Below, piece after piece: positions 33,411-44,021 of a stretch of 64,000 nt of DNA. The stretch is from Mariannaea sp. PMI_226. Its lineage: Eukaryota; Ascomycota; Sordariomycetes; Hypocreales; Nectriaceae. The stretch covers positions 1,054,001-1,118,000 of the forward strand of contig JANFOG010000008.1 of assembly GCA_024336345.1 (NCBI GenBank), given 5' to 3'. Each line of letters opens with the position of its first letter. Position 1 is the first letter of the stretch. Made by a program: the position numbers and the translations under genes. A model generated the notes under the pieces. The model saw nothing but the letters and a program-made list of their open reading frames with translations, did no database searches and was not told the origin of the DNA.

Positions 33411-34106
33411 CTAATATATTCTGTTAGCGCCGACTAATGCTGAGATCATCCGAGGAAGCACACTTACAGTCCAAGCACCAGCCAGGGAGGCAACAATACC
33501 ACCAGAGATCATCATAGGACGGAGACCTCGCGTGCTCTTGAAGAGCATACCACTAAGGCCACCAGCGACAATGGAGTTCGCAGCATCGTGCTTGCCCCGC
33601 AGGCGGGCGAGAGACCAGTTGAAGCCAGTGTAGATAATGGTAACAACTCCGAGGGAATTGCCAAGGAAAGGACCTCGTCTGGTGACAGCGTTGAGCACGG
33701 CGTTTAGTCGGAGCCGGGGAGGTTGGCCGACTGATCCTCGCAGACCTTCCTGAAGACCCCAAGCACCTCCCACCGTCAGTCCAGACAAGTATAGGGTGCC
33801 GGTACCGTAACATAAATCGTCTGAGACGTCACGGGAAGGAATAAGTGATCGGTTGCCGTCGAGCGCGGGGGAATCGCCGAGTTCGATGTATTCGAGTGTG
33901 TCTCTGTTTAGGCCGGCGAGAGGGTGAAGTTGCGAGGGATCAGCGAAGGCAGAGCTTTGCAAAAATGACTCGACGCCCTGTCCCTCGGTGGGATCGAAAG
34001 AGAGATGTGTGGGTTCATGGCTGGGAATGTGTTGCTGCTGCTGCTGCTGCTGCTGTTGCTGCGGGGGCTTGTTGCCGCTGGTGAAGGCATTCCAAATGGA
34101 TGACAT
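33411..34106 (-). CDS. TIM23: Mitochondrial import inner membrane translocase subunit Tim23
   Basis: Channel-forming subunit of the TIM23 complex, which takes presequence proteins across and into the mitochondrial inner membrane. The unspliced reading gives 231 residues. Recognisable in order: an N-terminal intermembrane-space domain with a Q10 run, LHPLAGL and LIPSRDVSDDLCYGTG, then the four-helix Tim17/22/23 core with RGPFLGN, RGKHDAANSI and STRGLRPMM. The start at 34106 (MSSIWNAF) is the only ATG giving a normal N-terminus. The last residues are uncertain. A strong donor, GTAAGT, at 33467 follows AGAWT; splicing to the AG near 33421 or 33382 would replace the read-through tail with 15 or 10 other residues. 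The core and identity are not affected. Confidence 0.93.
   Translation of the reverse strand: MSSIWNAFTSGNKPPQQQQQQQQQQHIPSHEPTHLSFDPTEGQGVESFLQSSAFADPSQLHPLAGLNRDTLEYIELGDSPALDGNRSLIPSRDVSDDLCYGTGTLYLSGLTVGGAWGLQEGLRGSVGQPPRLRLNAVLNAVTRRGPFLGNSLGVVTIIYTGFNWSLARLRGKHDAANSIVAGGLSGMLFKSTRGLRPMMISGGIVASLAGAWTVSVLPRMISALVGANRIY
34031..34062 (-). repeat. CAG/CAA repeat encoding Q10 in Tim23
   Basis: Trinucleotide repeat giving ten consecutive Gln in the intermembrane-space domain of Tim23. The yeast protein has no such run at this place (recalled, not computed). Confidence 0.9.
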
Positions 34107-36632
34107 GGTGGCCGAATAGATGTGGCGGCAGAATGGGGAGGGAGGTTCCGAATTGACTGTCGTCCGCGATAAGTGGTGATGTAAAATAAGGCGGGAGTCG
34201 CAAAGATCAATCCGAAGCGCTGCTCCTCCAGGGACTTCGACGGCCTTCCTGGCCCAAAATTTTCTGAGTGCCACTCATATCGTGGTCCGTGCGGCGTGCG
34301 TTATTCAGACATTCCACGTGACAGGCGACGGCGACGACGACCCTTTGGACCGGTTACGACTGTGGCTTGGGCTTGGGGCTTGAAAAAAAAAAGGCTGGCC
34401 CGAGATACTGACACTGACTGGTGTCCATCAACTCGAACTCGAAAAAGATTTACGAAGCAGCAAATCTTGACATGAATGGAAAAGTAGAGAAAACGCCTGA
34501 CGAAAGGGAGGTGGGTTGAAAGCTACGGTTCACGTTAAGGGCCATTCGGAATCAGGATGTTACAGTTCGAAGCACGGATACAATGATGAGATTTCAATCC
34601 CGGCTCCAAAAATTTTCATGATCTCGAAGTAAGGCTGAACCCTGGGTTTCACTCAGCCCAATGAGGCTCAACAAGACTCCGGGCTTGTATTTTGGCATCT
34701 TCATATTATACGGGAAGCAAGTCCTCGTATCAATCAACTCCTTACGCATTCGTACCTCTGGCACATTGAGGAGTTTGATGAGAGGCACGAAGCCATTCAC
34801 TAACTACCTCATGCGGTAGCCAAGTCCACTGCAAAGTGTCGTGTTTTCTTTAATGTCGTCCCTTTGCACGGATACGGAATACATGGGAATCGCAAGGCAT
34901 GACAATGCCGCTCATGGTCATCAAAACGACTACTTTCGTGTCCGTCAAGACCGAACGAGTTGCGGCTCTGACACATCATAGGGATGATAGCTTGGTTGTC
35001 CAAAAGCACACAAATACGTCCGGTCTTCACGGCTGATACCGGGTCAGCATAGCCGCGCCAAAACGCGTCTTGCTGCACAAGCTGGCGCAAGAATCGTTCA
35101 TCTCGATTCTACGTCGTACGAACAACCTTCTTGCAAATTCTTTAACCGAATGTTGCAGAAAATCATGTCGGGACCACCCCACAGTCACAAACCTCTTGGA
35201 TAGTCAATGGCTGGTAGGAAAGGTGTTCTCGTTACTCTAGGGGGCCGGGAACGGAAGGAGATCCAAAGAGAGAGGACAACCCTCAGCAAGCCGCTATGCG
35301 GAGCCGCCATTGAAAAATAAATTACACTTATTAAGGTGAAGTTTATTTCCCTAACTGATGTAGGGAGAAAAGAAAAACTTCATCAACTGGCCGCTGAGTC
35401 GCAAGATTTTTATAGAGACGAAAGTAGCACTATTCCATTTCGGGATGGATCTGTCACGTGGATTCGTGTCCACTTGGTGGATCCTCACCAGTGAGAAGCC
35501 CTTATCTACAGGTGGGTGCGGTAAGGCACGGTTCGATTAGATAACTACAGTACAATCGTGGTGAATTTACTGTACTATGTACTGTGTATTCAGGACTGAG
35601 AACAACGAGCCTCTCGTCGGTCGAGAATGCAATGTTGTCTCAATGATGTAACTTAGCTTCGTTTCGATCTGATGATTAGAATGAATAAGCTAGAGATGCG
35701 GAATATCATGCGTGAGTGCGTGATGAACAATGCGTAGATTGGCAGAAAAGCGTTGCATCATCGATTCACCTTGAAGTATTTCCTATGGGCTCACATATCA
35801 AACAATTTCAATCCTAGCAGTAGAAACGGCAGCACCCCTCTTCCCTCACCCAGTTATTTCTCATCCAGATACCTAGATATTATACCCCAATTTTTTTTTT
35901 TACAACTGGAAGTTCAACAAAGGTGACGGATTTCGGAAGGATAGAGCATGCAGAAACGAAGTTGAAGATATCACCGAGTACGTGTAGGGTAGGCAATATC
36001 GGTAATTGACTTCAGCTGATCTCTCGCGAAAGGATTATACCCTCGTTCACATATAACGCACATGTTAGATCACCAAGTGGCCAATCTTTTTTCGAGACGT
36101 CTATCAATCAAATTATCGACTACGTACTCTTGAGAGCTGGACCCGCTACCTTGCCCATAATCAACCATTATGGTTGCTAAGCTGAAGATGAATCATTGAC
36201 ATGATTGATATATCGCCGTCATCATCTTCAATCCCCAGCAATCATTCCAAAGTGGCCTATTAAAACAAAAACTAGTAACTTGTATTGCTTTATCAAGCTA
36301 TATAGGGGTGACCCTTGTTTTTCTGTATAGATATATATCGAGCACACAAACCAGAACCCAGGTACTCTTTTTCTTTTGGATGCCGTGTAATGCCATACCA
36401 AACCAAGCCTTTTTTTTTGGTGCTCTTTTCCGCCCTGTCCAATACCAACCACCAAATGACGCCTGCAATTGTGTTCTGTACATGCCACAAATCCTATGAC
36501 ACAAGAAAAGGATGTCAAGAAAAAAAGAGAAAGAGATCAAAAAAAGAAGAAAAAAGAAACTAGGGAGAATAGTGGAGAGAATAAAAGTTTCAAGTCAGTG
36601 TAAGAGGCTCCCATGAAGCCCAAGCATGGAAT
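34107..36632. other. Intergenic region, TIM23 and PQ-loop genes
   Basis: 2.5 kb. The part next to TIM23 is its promoter and leader. The middle holds the possible relic described separately (34594-35312). From about 35320 to 36630 I see only AT-rich DNA with short A and T runs and no open frame with a motif. Confidence 0.55.
34594..35312 (-). pseudogene. Possible decayed or unmodelled gene
   Basis: Four protein-like segments in different minus-strand frames follow one another. In order they begin FVTVGWSRHDFLQHSV (about 35190), RDERFLRQLVQQDAFW (about 35105), LQWTWLPHEVVSEWLR (about 34825) and VPEVRMRKELIDTR (about 34765). Stops or frame changes separate them, and I could not join them with consistent splice sites. 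This fits either a gene broken by small insertions and deletions or a multi-exon gene whose introns I did not resolve. Boundaries are approximate. I do not recognise the family. Confidence 0.3.
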
Positions 36633-37901
36633 TTAGGGATACACAGAATCACCTCGCTGCAGCAATGGGCGGTGATCCCACTCATCCTCTTCGCCACTAA
36701 TAGCGTCGTCGTAGTAGTCGGCTTCGTCCTCATAGATGGTTCTGGTCAGAGCTTGCTTAGTGTACATGAAGTACTGCGCAAAGACGCCGAGATCGAGAAA
36801 CAAGGTGACGAGGCTGCCGGCGAGCCAACTGAGATTGACAAGGATGTACTTGCCATAGATATGGCTGGCCTCGCCAGGCTGGCAAGTCTTGTGGGCGCAT
36901 TTGGGATCGTAGGCGAAGATTGAGAGAACATATGTAATGTTGCCAAGACAGGCGAAAAGGAAGAAGAGCATGCTAAGGCCGTCGGTCGTCTTTCGTCGCC
37001 AATTGAGAATGAGTTGAGGTAAGCGGGAGGCAATATAGAAAACGGTACAGATGTACCCGAAAATTTGGCCAAGAACGTTGAAATGGATATCATCAGCTCC
37101 ATGTGTTTTATCGCCCTTTCCACCAGATGCTTTTCGGCCAAGGAACCATCCCACAACGCCAGCAGCGCAGACCATTATAATGATAATGGCATTCCAAACA
37201 ATCGTCTGCATCGCTGTCGGCGCCTTGGACGGAGCAGGCGTGTCGGGAATGTGAGAGACGGCCGGGGACAAAGCCGACCAGCCCGAGTCACGACGCTCAT
37301 GGAAAGTGCCGCCGTTGTTCAAGAGACCCGTGCGTTCGTTCGGTTCGCCGCGGGCATTGGGGGCGGGTTTCGGAGTCGTGGCGGGGGGGTCGCGCCAGGT
37401 AAATCCGCGGTAGTAGAAGCACTGGCCAAGGAGGACGATATCGGCAATGGTGTAATAGATAGCAAGAATGATCTGAGAAAACAAGTAAGTCAGCAAGATG
37501 GTCAACGATCAGAGCCAAACGGGGCTGGCGGGGTCGCGTCAGCTCTTACCATGGTGGGCAAGACGCCCTGAAGGACGGCGCCCAAGATATTGAAGACATC
37601 GCCAAGCAGCCAGACAATGATGAACTGAATGGAGAGTGCATCGGCGCTGCTGCGTTGAAAGTTCTGGATGATTTGCGGGGAGAAAACGACGACTGGACGC
37701 GGTTATCAGCTTGAGGTTGCATAGACGATACGGGAAGGGAGAGGAACCTACCCCAGCAAGCAATGGATATGGATCTGGAAGACGTCAGAGAAGACAAGAG
37801 TCAGTCGAGAGCGCTCAAGAGTCGAATCTGTGGTGTACATACCCGCAAATGCCCGAGATGGCCTCAACATCGAGGTTGAGCGTGTGAGTTGGTGGGATCA
37901 T
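36633..37901 (-). CDS. PQ-loop vacuolar amino-acid transporter (Ypq/Rtc2-like)
   Basis: About 354 residues and seven hydrophobic helices. There are four exons, in minus order: 37843-37901, 37752-37774 (only 23 bases), 37550-37692 and 36633-37472. All introns are GT-AG and the phases close. The two diagnostic PQ loops are present: FSPQIIQNF in the first repeat and SRLPQLILNW in the second. Between them is a long hydrophilic linker rich in Pro and Ser (about residues 105-165). The C-terminus is acidic (EDEADYYDD, EEDEWDHRPL). In yeast this family exports cationic amino acids from the vacuole; the family assignment is firm, the substrate is inferred. The start ATG at 37901 opens a short first exon, MIPPTHTLNLDVEAISG, typical of the family. 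Confidence 0.9.
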
Positions 37902-39836
37902 GACGTGATGGGGTCGTAGCCCGTCTGGACCCTGCAGAGCCTTTCCTCCTCAGTGCTACCCAAATTGGACACAGTAACAATGCTCTCTCTATTCACGCCG
38001 ATAGAGGCTATGATAATGTAATAAGGAAATAACAAAAGAAAATGAACAACAAGGAGTGGCTAATCAACGAGGGGCCGAATAATCATGGGAACGTGAAAGA
38101 AAACAAGGGAGAGTTGGTGTTTGGGGGGCTACCTGGGCTGGTATGCAGAAAGACTTTTTTTTTCTTATTGCAGTGGTACGTTTCGGATGCAATGCATGCT
38201 GGCCACCTCATTCTTTGCAGGCTTCCAGAAAGTGGTCCACGTGCACTGCAATACGCGGTAGAGACGTCACTACAGCAGGGGGAATGCGGGGGAGAAGCCA
38301 CTAAAGGTTGCCTTCGAAATCCGCTAAAACGGGCGGCTCCTCACTGCAGCTTGCATCCGTTTATGGGTGGCGTCTTGATTGGACAGCTACTGGCATTGTC
38401 TCTAGCTAGAGGATTCAATTGTCTTGGGATGGAACGGAAGATCAGCACAGGCTTACTCTGATACCTTATGAGAAGGGGATTCTTCATGAGTGCAACATAG
38501 GCTGGTTCTATCTGCCTGTTCGTTGCCCAATGCGTTTGACCAGGTGGTTAACATGGATACGCGTTTTGGGGGGCGAAGAAACAGTCCCCTCCCTCCCCCG
38601 CGGAGAGTGAAAAAAAAAAAAAACAAGGTTTGAAAAGGGAATCGTGCCCATTGCACCAAAAAGGAAACAATACTATAGTAGTGCTGGCTCTTGAGAGATT
38701 GTGGTTCTGGTGGTTGACTTCCAAGCTACCTTGCCCACACCAGCACTGGGTGCGGGCAAGCTAGCTTTTGCACTGTCGAATTGGAGTACGGATATAGTTA
38801 TCATGAGGTATCCTTCACACCACCCCAAAAACCCTGCATTTTTCGGATTCGGAGCTTCCGGGATTGACGGAGATGCCGCAGATGCCGCAACAAGATGCGG
38901 ATTGGCCCAGTGTTTGCGGCCCGAGAAAGTCCACTGCGCCGACTATACCTACCAGATGAGTATATCGGATGAGCATCGGTGTTGCAATTCTGCTGATAGC
39001 CGAAGACATGGGTGCTCGATGGTGTGTATTTGGTAATTAGTTAAGATGTGGCATCCGTTCTCAGGGCTAGCATAATATAATAACTCATGCGCTTTGGAAC
39101 TGATATAATCTGTACAGATTGAAGTCATAGGAGGGAATGAAGACAGAGGGCGACTCCCTTGACAAAGCATAGTTCAACTGGCCGTTGGAGGATTATTGAG
39201 ATTTTAGACGACGAGCTTCGTATCCCTAGAGATACCCATTGGAACAATTTGGATCCTTGAAATAATGGGCTTGAACCCCGCAGAATGATCAACTGTACAG
39301 TAACAACGGCACACGCGGTAATTTATGGACTCGAGCTTCTCATTTACTCCACGCCGCTGCTCAACGGCCGCAATTACATAATTACTCAGCATCATGGGCG
39401 CACTCAACCCCAGCTCCGTTCATCCTCTCCGTCCAAGTTGGTTGATCCCTAGCTAACTTACCAACATAACTTACCCGCTAGTGCATATAAACGCTCCTGA
39501 TAGGGCGCTGTCCTTCTATTGCATAGTTATCTATTCCCTGGTAGGTATCCCGGTTCGCTAGCTCAGTTCCTCAGAGCCACTTCAACTTTCGAGAGGAAGT
39601 AACTCTGGAAATTCCCCGGATTTCGGAGTGCTGACAATTGAAAGACGACGACTACTTGTCGCACCCTTCTCAACCACCACACCGTTTTCTTTTTTCCCTC
39701 CATATTCTTCTTCTCTGTTCAACTGACAAAAAGAAATCAACAACCAAACTTACCGAGTCTAAGTTCACATTGTAGCTTGACTCTGAACAGCTGCTACTCC
39801 CTGCCCCCACTATCCAGCTTCCAGCATCTGGACCCA
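37902..39836. other. Divergent intergenic region, PQ-loop gene and NPY1
   Basis: 1.9 kb between divergently transcribed genes. The longest frames (139 and 111 codons) have no motif and compete with antisense frames. The right end holds a TATA-like element (39484-39491) and a C/T-rich leader for NPY1. Confidence 0.6.
39484..39491 (+). promoter_or_regulatory. TATA-like element upstream of NPY1
   Basis: CATATAAA about 350 bases before the NPY1 ATG, followed by C/T-rich sequence. This would imply a leader of roughly 300 bases. Supported by sequence and position only. Confidence 0.35.
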
Positions 39837-41147
39837 ATGTCGAACTCTGCCCCGCCCCCTCTGCTTCCCGAGTTTGCCGCTCTTCAGAACGACGACTCAA
39901 TGCTGACCCGTCGCTATGGAAAGGAAGTAATCAACTACTTCGCTGGCAGTCGCCTCAACCGCTACTCTTTTCTCCGAACCGACGCTGTATTCCTAAGAAA
40001 TGCTGCCGCCAGCCCCACTGCCCGCTATCTTGCCTTCAAGGACTTGAACCCCCTTGTGGTCGACCCCAAAACCATTGCCTATTTTACATATGATGATGTC
40101 AAGTCTCTCACTGGGCCTGAGCCTTTCAAGCTCGCCGAAGACGACGAGATCAAGACCTATGATTCGACAAAGGCCCTGCCTCTGATTGTCTTCCTGGGTA
40201 TGCTGGAAGAGGATAACGGCTCCGACCATATCGTATCCGGGGACAACAGTAACATAAAGGGTCACCCATACTTTGCTGTTAACATTGCCACAAAGGGGGA
40301 CCTTTCTGAGAAAGCTGCTGAGTTCCTCGCGACGCAAGAGGCCAAGGGCATCGTTCCGGACAGCAACCCCAGAGGAATGAGACATCATCCTGAAGCCGGT
40401 ATGTTCATGAGCTCCTAACCTTACTGACAAACCATCCACTAACCAACCACTCTTTTGGTAGCTGCCATGTATGCCCAAGCCAGATCCATGATCGACTGGA
40501 ACCTCCGCAGCCCCTTCTGCGCCGGCTGCGGAAACCCCAACCTATCCGTCCATGCCGGTTACAAGCGCGTATGCCCTCCTACTGACAAGAAGGGTGGCTC
40601 CGAACCCGAAAGCCGAGGCGATTGCCCTACTCGCTATGGAATCTCAAACATCTGCTTCCCTAGAACGGATCCAACCATGATTGCCGCCGTTTTGTCTCAA
40701 GATGGCCAGCGAATTCTTCTGGGTCGCCAGAAGCGATGGCCACCTTACTGGTACAGCACCCTCGCTGGCTTCCTCGAGCCGGGAGAGTCGATTGAGGAGG
40801 CAGTACGACGAGAGGTCTGGGAGGAAAGCGGCATCAGAGTTGGGCGAGTTGTCATCCACTCTAGCCAACCTTGGCCGTTCCCTTCGAGCTTGATGCTCGG
40901 CGCCATTGCCCAAGTGCTGCCCGGCAGCAGCGAGGAGGTTAACCTGAATGACGGAGAACTGGAGACGGCCAAATGGTTCACCATCGATGAGGTCAAACAG
41001 GCCTTGACGTATGGCACCAGCGCCATGCACGAGCCTACTCCCGAGGGATGGAAGGAGGGCGACCTGAGGATACCACCCGTTCAGGCCATTGCTAACCGCT
41101 TGCTAACCGCTGTTGTGGATGAGCTTGTGACAAGTGCCAAAATTTGA
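39837..41147 (+). CDS. NPY1: NADH pyrophosphatase (Nudix, NUDT12/NudC type)
   Basis: About 415 residues from exons 39837-40398 and 40462-41147, with a 63-base GTATGT...TAG intron. The enzyme splits NADH (and NAD-like dinucleotides) into NMNH and AMP. The zinc-ribbon Cys are Cys207, Cys210, Cys225 and Cys242, with Cys252 nearby. The Nudix box spans Gly290 to Ile312 and matches GX5EX7REUXEEXGU exactly, with the catalytic pair Glu308-Glu309. The downstream SQPWPFP motif (about 322-328) is specific to NADH pyrophosphatases among Nudix proteins. The protein ends in AKI, a variant peroxisomal PTS1-like tripeptide, which agrees with the peroxisomal site of the yeast enzyme. I chose the ATG at 39837; the open frame upstream of it lacks an ATG. 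Confidence 0.95.
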
Positions 41148-44021
41148 ACGCACGACAAGGGAACGAAGTTAAAGTGATGGAGAAGCCATGCGCGACCAGG
41201 AAGAGAGGCGGTTTTTGTTTGGGGGATATCTAAGTGTTCTATTGCGTGTGTGATACCAGAGGGGTTAGCATAGGTATATTAAATAATAGACGAAGGGGCT
41301 GTGATCAGGGTCCTTACCAAGAAGCTCAACCTGTTCCAAGATCGTAGACGAAAGACTTGTCGTTCAGCATGCGTCATTTCCTCAGCCACGAAGGCAAGCC
41401 TCAGATCATCATGTGATCATGCAGTTGCAAGTACATTGTTTCCCTTGTCTTACCGCCATGGCGTTGTCGTAGAGAGAGGCGTCTAGATTCGGATCGTATG
41501 CAATGCTCATAATCGGCTTGTAATAGTACTTCTAGGAAGTTGATGTCTGATCTTGGACTGCGAGGTAAGGGATTGTGCAATTTGGGCCTCATAATGCAAG
41601 CAACGGGAAAATATTATGCCCCTCTGTGATAAGTCTCATTTGTGTGTACTCCGAACGGGAATAAGGTATTTGAATGCAAAAGGGCTACAAACATATCTGA
41701 CGGGAACAGAGCTTGCTCACCTTTTTGCTTCTAGCTATGCATAAAATTCCGCACTTGATCAACATACGAAGCATCGGAATTTCCTACAGTACTTACAACT
41801 GCTAGTTATTTTTATAACTGTATAGCGTTGGAGAGAACCCGGCAATCGTCGCAGACCACACTGGGCTGAGCTGAGCTGAGCTGTCTGCACCACGAATCCT
41901 GGAACTTCATCCACGGCTTCATCCATTGGACACAGCAGAGAATAGAAGGGGACCAGCAAAAACTACGATGAGAAACGGAATCGTACATGTCGCACAGCGT
42001 TTCGCGTATCTATGGCCAATTCATCCAAAATTGTGGGTATTATCGTCATATAGATAGACAAGCACTATGAATATATATCCGTGTTTGTGCTCAGTGTATT
42101 TTATATATGTTGATATAATTACTAGGGAGAATGTGTAGAGGGAGTAAATGTTGGCCACCTATTGCTCTTGTCAGTTTGTCTTTGGTGTTTAATGGCCTCA
42201 TGATCTTGTTTTCAGCACTACGAAAGTTAAGAAGAGTATTTATCATCATGCTCTCAAAACCTAACGAGGGTGTACATTCATCTCGAATTTGACCCCTAAA
42301 AAAGACGGTCAGCCTGGCCCTCTGACAATAAGAGATGGCACAGGCCCCAACGCATTGCAGAGGCGCGATGCAAACAAGGTCAGCGGCGCAGTAATGTGCC
42401 CTTCATGGGGAATTACGAAGTCCTCTTTCCGAGGGCTATCCCCATTCCGATCTGACGAGTTTGCTTTTGGGCCTCGAGATTTGGCTATTCTGCCTATGCT
42501 GGTCCTTTCGAGCACTTGCTGGCCGGTTTTGCGATGCTCAAATGCCTTCCGGAAGCTCGCCCACCTTTATTCCGATCTCGGCGCAATTCGATTAATTCTT
42601 GTCTATTGTAGCCGAATAAACTTGCGCACTGGATTGTAAATTGCCCTCCATGAGTTTTCCTGTTGCTATCGCATGGGGTTCAGTTGAACTCCAATTACTA
42701 TCGAGAGAGCATAAGTTGCTTGTTGTACCAACCCAGAACTGATAGCGTGGGAAAGAAAGAGGGAAAAAAAGGGAAAAAAAAAAGAAAAAGGAGAAAAATA
42801 AATGAATAAATAAATCAATCAATAGACATGCCTACCAAGGTAATGGAAGATGCTAATGCACGAAAACCTCCCTGTTATTCACATTATGGCCTCTCTGAAA
42901 TGCAAAATGCACCACGTTCATCACCTTCGCGTCTAAGGAAGTCAGCTAATAATAGAATAAAACAATGCATTTAAAAAAAGAGAAAAAAAAAATACTCCTG
43001 TATGCTCTTCCGAAAACTCCTCACCGAACCCCAACTCAACTCAGCTTCTCGTACCATTCTATCCATTCACCCCCTCCCTTTCTCCTCATCAGAGTGTGTG
43101 TCTTGTCGAGCTCAACTTTCAGCCTCGCGCCCAGCCCAGCCCCGCATCTGCCCAGACAAAAAAATACAAATGCCCAGAAAAAAAAACGCTCCGAGGATAG
43201 ATCCGATCCGCCCGATAAAAACGTCTCTGCATGCATGCACGTAAACCAAGTTTAAAAAAACAGCTTCGGCTCAGATCTGCGTCCGGTAATTGAGAGGTGT
43301 GTGTGTGTGCCTGTGTGTGGTGGACGGGTCCTCCCGATCTGTCAGATCGACAATGGCTCAAAATTGAGTTGACAAATGTCGGAAATCGTGCATTTCCGGG
43401 CTCCACGGGCTCACGCCTTGTAAGTGATGCCCTTGACGCCCTTCAGTCAACAAGCAATAAAACTAGCACCTAACTGCAACGAGCTTAATTTGACCTCATT
43501 TTCCTTGCAAAGAAGCGTGCTGGGAGTTTTTAAATACATAGCATATTCCCTGATGGCTTTATGACTTCAGATTAGACCATTTGCACCAATATTTCCAACT
43601 TGATTGTTTAAGCGCGGGTTGCCGTCGACAAGAAAACAACGTGTTGTATGAGCCATTTTGTTGGCGCAAACGACGACTCCCACCACAACTTCAGTCGCGA
43701 GATGCACAAGTAGCTCCCGAACGAGCTAGAGCTACGAGCCAGACATAATATCGATTATCCTCGAAGAAATACCAAAAATCTTCACATGCAGAGATTTGAG
43801 GGCGACCAAAAGGAAAAAAACACATGAACGGGAGATGCGTTTCTATTGTGAACCGAACCGTGATTAGGAGAAGTGTAATCATCAACTCGCTCATATTCAG
43901 CTTATATGGTAGCTAACGTAGCATAGTTTTGGGCCCCCTTGCCCACCAAATATTTACTCAAATACATTGCAAAAAAAAGGGTATACAGTTGCACATTATT
44001 ATCTCCTTCACTTCGTGTCCC
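41148..44021. other. Convergent intergenic region, NPY1 and amino-acid permease
   Basis: 2.9 kb with no supported gene. Frames are under 117 codons. Contents: a GCTGA tandem repeat (41864-41883), A/G-rich tracts (42750-42790, 42970-42995), a GT microsatellite (43297-43319) and AT-rich DNA around 42040-42130. The two flanking genes both end here. Confidence 0.6.
43297..43319. repeat. GT dinucleotide microsatellite
   Basis: About ten GT units with one interruption in non-coding DNA between two converging genes. Confidence 0.85.

Noticed and set aside
35525..35545. tRNA B-box-like GGTTCGATTA
   Set aside because: No stem pairing and no A box at the right distance.
39550..39575. GGTTCG next to TAGCTCAGT, resembling tRNA boxes
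   Set aside because: The boxes are in the wrong order and spacing for a tRNA gene.
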